The notes under the pieces are model-generated. The model searched no databases. It was given only the letters and a program-made list of their open reading frames with translations, and was not told the DNA's origin. Both the position numbers and the translations under genes were made by a program. A stretch of 64,000 nt of DNA from Orobanche coerulescens (Eukaryota > Streptophyta > Magnoliopsida > Lamiales > Orobanchaceae). Positions 59,416-64,000 of the stretch are shown one piece after another. The DNA is taken from positions 74,218,001 to 74,282,000 of the forward strand of contig CM065811.1 of assembly GCA_033398695.1 (NCBI GenBank), written 5' to 3'. Position 1 is the stretch's first letter. Every line of letters starts with the position of its first letter.

Positions 59416-60208
59416 AGATGTTCATTGGACCACATACATCGGTATGTACTAATTCCAATATATTTTGTGCACAATTTCCTTTGCTTTGGTAAGCCATTTT
59501 AGTCATTTTACCTTCCAGGCAGGATTCGCAGATTGGAAATGACTCAAATTGGAGCGAATCCAATGGGCCATTGCTCACCAATCTTTGAATCCTTCTAAGG
59601 TTTATATGACCCAATCGTAAATGCCACAAATATGTTTGATTTATGCTCGAAGGTTCTTTTCTTTTATTAGGATTGGTCAAAGAATTAAGCGATTTATAAT
59701 TATGCAAGGGAGCTGGTGTAGCATTAATGATATAAAGTCCTTCATTATAAGTACTTATGCAAACATATTCACCATTTCTTTTAATAACTGCATTATCTTC
59801 TAAAGAAACTGAATATACATCACAATGCAATTTAGAAACTAAAATTAAATTCATTCTAAAATCAGGAACTAATAATACATTATTTAGGACTAGAATCCTA
59901 TAATTAACTTTTAACTGCATGACTCCCACTGCAACAGTCTTCAGCTTGAAATAGTCGCCCCAGCTAATAGTAATCTCATCCGCACTAAGTACCTTGGTTA
60001 CTTGGAACCCCTGCGAGTCATAACAAGCATGATCAGTGGAGCCCGAATCTACTATCCATGAAGTGATAGAACAGACAGCTAAACATGTTTTGACTACTAG
60101 TGCATGAGACGTACCTTTTTTAGGACAGTCACTCTTGAAATAACCCTTCAGACCGCACTTATAGCATTTGTCCTTCTGCTTTTTGTTTACTTCGGACTGA
60201 GGAGACAT
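59416..60208 (-). pseudogene. Copia zinc knuckle, protease, integrase zinc domain (Copia-2)
   Basis: 264 codons open. The knuckle CYKCGLKGYFKSDC has Tyr in place of the zinc-binding His. Protease motif VDSGSTDHACYD, then LNNVLLVPDFRMNL. The integrase zinc domain is WHLRLGHINLRRI with CESCLEGKM and the first catalytic Asp (LVHTDVCGP). The gag-to-protease transition is in one frame here, confirming that the Copia-1 shift near 5240 is a lesion. Confidence 0.87.
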
Positions 60209-60474
60209 GGACTAAGGAGCCTTGCCCTTAGCTTTCAAGGATGCCACTTGATTCTGGCCAACCTGCTTTTTCTTATTTCCCCATTTGGGTTTTGAAGAAC
60301 TAGCACCGGTTGCCGCAAAAATTTGATGATAACCTTGTTTGAAGAGACCTTCGGCAGATTGAAGCTCTGTCAGAAGTTACGCCAAAGTCTAGTCCTACGA
60401 TTCATATTGTAGTTTAGTCGGAACTGCTCAAAGCTTCTTGGCAAGCTGCCCAAGATGATATCGACCTGCGACTC
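60209..60474 (-). pseudogene. gag: Copia gag remnant (Copia-2)
   Basis: Lysine-rich linker and part of the capsid (LLTELQSAEGLFKQGYHQI) with several stops, including a TAG just before MSPQSEV. It ends at the insertion of element E, within the codons that read ESQVDIILG in Copia-1. Confidence 0.75.
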
Positions 60475-60719
60475 TGTAATATCCGGAAATTCTACTACTG
60501 TTGTTTGATATTATTTTATCCGAGTTATATTGTACAGCGTGGAATCTGTATAGTAGGGATAAAATAAATAAAGGACTGAGACATCTGTATTGGTATAATT
60601 GTCATATTTGGTTGACAATTACATTTAAGAAGTATATGTATTCAGTATGCCGTATGTTCGTATTCTGTATGTTGAGACGTTGGACGAGAAGAGTTGGAAA
60701 TGGCTAAGTATAGCCTGAC

Positions 60720-61230
60720 TAGCGCGCGCTAATGGTCAAGTATAGCACACACTATCGTTCATGGTTAGCGCACGCTAGAGGCAGAATGTAGCGCACGCTA
60801 ATGCAGTCAGGTCAGAAGGAATCTACGCGTGGACCAGGCCACTTTCGGCGCACGTTCTGATAAGTCAACAGATGTTGTAATGTAGTGTTAGCGCACGCTA
60901 ATGCATGTTGATTAGCGCACGCTAACTATATATCGGTCAACAGGGAATCTTGGCTTTATTGGTCGATTTCGGCTTGTGGGGTCACGAGCATCTTCGTGGT
61001 AGGTGTAGACTGTAGCAAGTCAACTGGTATTAGCGCACGCTAAGGTAAATGACTTGCGTACGCTAAGCAGGATGATTTACGTACGTTAATTCATGGGAAT
61101 TACGTACGTAAGTTAGTTTACGAAGCAAGACAGTAGCCTATGGGCTTCGATAGCGCACGCTAACAAAGTCAGTTAGCGCACGCTAAGGCGGTAGCGCACG
61201 CTAAACATAAGATGTTAGCGCACACTAATA
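60720..61230 (+). repeat. Palindrome array in element E LTR
   Basis: Eight exact AGCGCACGCT cores plus variants TAGCGCGCGCTA, TTGCGTACGCTAA and TTACGTACGTAA. Two more exact cores lie at 61921 and 61944. The array ends just before the TATA box. Confidence 0.88.
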
Positions 61231-61238
61231 ATGAATAT

Positions 61239-61246
61239 TATAAAAA
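61239..61246 (+). promoter_or_regulatory. TATA box in element E LTR
   Basis: TATAAAAA (context AATATTATAAAAAGGG) directly after the palindrome array and before a C/T-rich start region, the same arrangement as in element A. Confidence 0.5.
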
Positions 61247-62839
61247 GGGACAGAAGGGTGTTATTAAACATTTCGTCATTCTTCCTTCTTTCAGCCGAGA
61301 GAGAGAGTTGGGATATATTTGAGGTTCCAAACACTGGATTAAGGTGAAGTTAATCATCCATAACAACGTTTGAAGCTTGAAATCATTGGTGATTCTTGGA
61401 AATGGATTCAACCTTGGAAATCAATCCATTCCTTCAAAAAGGTAATTACTCTTCACTTTGAGATTTCGTTTTGGATTGTATATGATGTTCTTGAGCTGAT
61501 GATTATCATATAAACAAGTTCATAAGTATGATTATGAGTTGGATTACCGGATTATGATAATGTTATTGTTGATATGAAGATATTGATATGAATTGGATGG
61601 TTTCGAATGTGTTGTTATCTTCAAAGAGATATGTTGGATAATGTCTTCCTTCAATTCGGATCTGTGATGTTGTTATTGTTGGTTCCTTCATATGATTGTG
61701 AACATGGCATGATTATGAATTCTGGGTGTTTAGGTTGTTGATATTAAGAGAGATGAAATATGAATATAGGACTTGAATTAAAAGTCGGATGATTACCTAT
61801 ATGTTAAAGGATATTGGATTTCGTTGTTTGATAGCTATGAACATGATTCAGAATCACTTAGAGTTTTTGATAATCGCCAGATGTTGATCGGTATCCGAAA
61901 TGCATGTAACTGCACGTTATTAGCGCACGCTAAGCCTACTGGCTAGCGCACGCTATCGGGAAGAACTTAGCGTACGCTACGGTTAAAGATTAACGTGCGC
62001 TAAGTCAACAGGCAGGGTAATATATTCTATTTCGGTTATGAATTCGTGATCGTTTAAGTTGTTTTGATCAGACTTGTGGTTACTGAGATATTGTTGAGCC
62101 GTTGGGTTTGTGAATCGGTTTTAGCGGTTGTTGATTATTATCGGATTGTTGTTTAATCGATTATTGTTATAGGTCAAGTTTATCGATCGGTGTTTATAAC
62201 CGGATATTGCGGTCGTGTTCGAGTATGTCCATTGTATTGCTTTTGATCAGGGCTGAGGAGCTCGTAGACAAAGGCAATGTGTTCGGTAGCAGCTTCGTGG
62301 TATCGGTATCGAGGCAAGTTATTACTTGCTCAGTTATAATATTTAATTGGTTTCAGTTTCATTTCGTTTATAATGCATATAGCGATGATTATTATTGTGA
62401 ACTCTGGGTATTCGGATCGCATATCGTTCTTTCGATTCTGGGAGGTAAACCATAATGTATATGCTTTATCTCAGTTATTGGTATGTTCGAATATCTAGGT
62501 TACATTATGGTAAAGACGAGGATATGAGTATCTATAGTTCATCATACGTTTGGATCGCCGAGCATTGAGGATAATCGTCGGTGATGATTGGACATCGAGG
62601 TTGCTCCCGAAGGACTAGGGGCAATTATTCCATATTGATTATGGTTTAATGTTATTTATTTTGGTCTCGTACACTTTCTTTCATGTTGTTGAACATGAAG
62701 TCGTCCTAGTAAATTGTCATGTTAGCGTGCATGTTATGTTGTTCATGTTGATGAACATATTGAGTTGCATATGTGTATGCATAATTGTATTGCTTATGTT
62801 GTGTTGATCCTGTGAGATCATGTGAATTATACGTTGTGT

Positions 62840-63172
62840 TGATCCTGTGAGATCATGAGATCTATGCTGAGGGCGCTGGATCGGATGTCCACCATGCGTT
62901 GGTTCGACGGGATCATCATGGGGATCTATGCTGAGGGCGCTGGATCGTTGGACAGGTTTTCCACCATGCGTTGGTTCGACGGGATCATCATGGGGATCTA
63001 TGCTGAGGGCGCTGGATCGTTGGATTACCAGTATTGTGTTGATGGAATCTTGTGAATTCGCATCATTGATTGTATCATATGTTGTTGTTCATATGTGTAT
63101 TGTTGGTTATCCACCTTATGTTGATCTGATAGGATCAACAAAGGGATCTATGCTGAGGGCGCTGGATCGTCG
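62840..63172 (+). repeat. GATCTATGCTGAGGGCG repeats in E LTR
   Basis: Four copies of GATCTATGCTGAGGGCG followed by CTGGATCG begin at 62859, 62933, 62995 and 63145. Two are embedded in a longer 62-base unit with CCACCATGCGTTGGTTCG. The position between leader and LTR end parallels the repeats in A, B and D. Confidence 0.85.
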
Positions 63173-64000
63173 GATTTCCATTGAGTATACATGATTGATA
63201 TTGCTGTGATCATATTGACGTGGTCATATGAGTATGCATTTGTAGGTCTTGTGTTAGGACCGTATCCGTATTGCATTGATCTGATCTCGGATTAGACTGA
63301 TATGATTGTCGTGGCACTTCATATCTCGAGGTATGTTCCGTATTTTCTTGGTATTTATCTTTGATGGAAAATCGGTTATCGTCTTGGGATTTGATGATGT
63401 TATTCGATGGATCGTATTGGTCGGAAATGGTATATTTCCGTATCGTGAGTTGGTGATGACAGTTTGAGAATCATGAGTATTGTTTGAGGTACAATACAGA
63501 TATTATGTTCGAGTTTATTTGGTTAATCGAGTACAGGATGTGAAATGTGATAATGGTTATTCTAATGAGAATTTCTTGAGTAAGCAAAGTCATGGCGGTA
63601 AGATTACGTTGGTCATATTCTTATGTTGTATTCTCATTGGTATGTTATTATTAATGTGATGTGACAGTTATCATTGTTGGATATTATGACTGACCCCGTT
63701 GTGGGATTTCTTTTAGGTTCTCGGAGTATCGAGCTTGTAGCGGTCGTGAAGAGATGATCTTCCCGGAGGATACTGGTTAGGACATGTTCTGTGCATTGAG
63801 TTTCTTGATCGGTTCTTGCATTCCGCTGCTAGAGTATCTTTATGGTTGGTCTTTTTCCGCTGCGTGAGTATTTTGAAATGCTCTTTTGGTATCTGGTAAC
63901 TGAGGTTACTTTGGAAATCGTTTTTTAAACTTTTGAGTGTCGGATGTTTGGCCTTGCGATTTCAAATGAGTTTTTACGACGGTTTTTGATAAATGGATTT

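Larger units (their letters stand above)
55441..60474 (-). mobile_element. Copia-2, minus-strand copy of the Copia-1 family
   Basis: 3' LTR (55441-56904), polypurine repeats, RNase H, RT, integrase, protease and the end of gag, all closely similar to Copia-1 but in opposite orientation. Gag is cut at 60474 by element E, so the rest lies beyond the window. The LTR lacks its last 11 bases at 55440. It has fewer stops than Copia-1. Confidence 0.92.
60475..64000 (+). mobile_element. Element E, long LTR related to element D
   Basis: Starts TGTAATATCCGG at 60475 after GCGACTC and is inserted in the Copia-2 gag. It matches the D LTR in the element's sense at many places (for example TAGCGGTCGTGAAG near 63738 and the reverse complement of 41.68 kb) and the A interior (CCGCTGCGTGAGTATTTTG near 63857 and 12660). 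At least 3526 bases are LTR, with no LTR end inside the window. No coding region is seen; frames at 62207 and 62855-63194 are within repeats and are not regarded as genes. Confidence 0.8.

Noticed and set aside
62207..62455. 82-codon frame in element E
   Set aside because: Within LTR sequence related to D, no domain, and no evidence of selection.

Overview
This window looks like nuclear DNA of a flowering plant, probably a eudicot with a large, repeat-rich genome. Every recognisable coding segment belongs to an LTR retrotransposon (Ty1/Copia or Ty3/Gypsy). I found no intact host gene, rRNA, tRNA or CRISPR array. The extra gene of the Sirevirus-like element at 47-51 kb reminds me of proteins seen in Lamiales genomes, but that is only an impression from memory.

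Layout. 1-1611: minus-strand Gypsy fragment (element G; gag, PBS, part of an LTR). 1612-18839: plus-strand Copia element (Copia-1) whose 3' LTR is split at 8650/17553 by Gypsy-type element A (8651-17552). 18840-46935: minus-strand remains of a very-long-LTR element (element D). D is interrupted by Gypsy element C (20444-38318), and C is interrupted in its gag leader by Gypsy element B (22788-31574). The order B in C in D is fixed by 5-bp target duplications. 46936-53733: minus-strand Sirevirus-like Copia (element F) with pol remnants and an extra gene in the env position. 53734-55440: LTR and RNase H tail of another Copia (element H). 55441-60474: second, minus-strand copy of the first Copia family (Copia-2). 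60475-64000: long LTR of element E, related to D, inserted into the Copia-2 gag and running off the window.

B and C carry gag, protease, reverse transcriptase, RNase H, integrase and a chromodomain-like tail in the order of Tekay/Del-type chromoviruses, and both are broken by stops and frameshifts. A, D and E have the same kind of LTR ends (TGTAAT...GTTACA) and an initiator-Met-type primer site but no gag-pol, so they look non-autonomous. Copia-1, Copia-2 and F are also broken. Nothing here is an intact autonomous element.

The most unusual structure is non-coding. Several LTR families (A, C, E and, in altered form, D) carry a cluster of short palindrome-like units with arms TAGCG/CGCTA about 0.5 kb into the LTR. 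Family B carries a different perfect palindrome (GTGCCGCGGCAC) in the same place. Other notable features are the D element (LTR of about 4.5 kb around an internal region of only 393 bp), an internal TATA box in front of the env-position gene of F, a hairpin next to the polypurine tract shared by A, B, C and D, and family-specific minisatellites at a similar place inside the LTRs.
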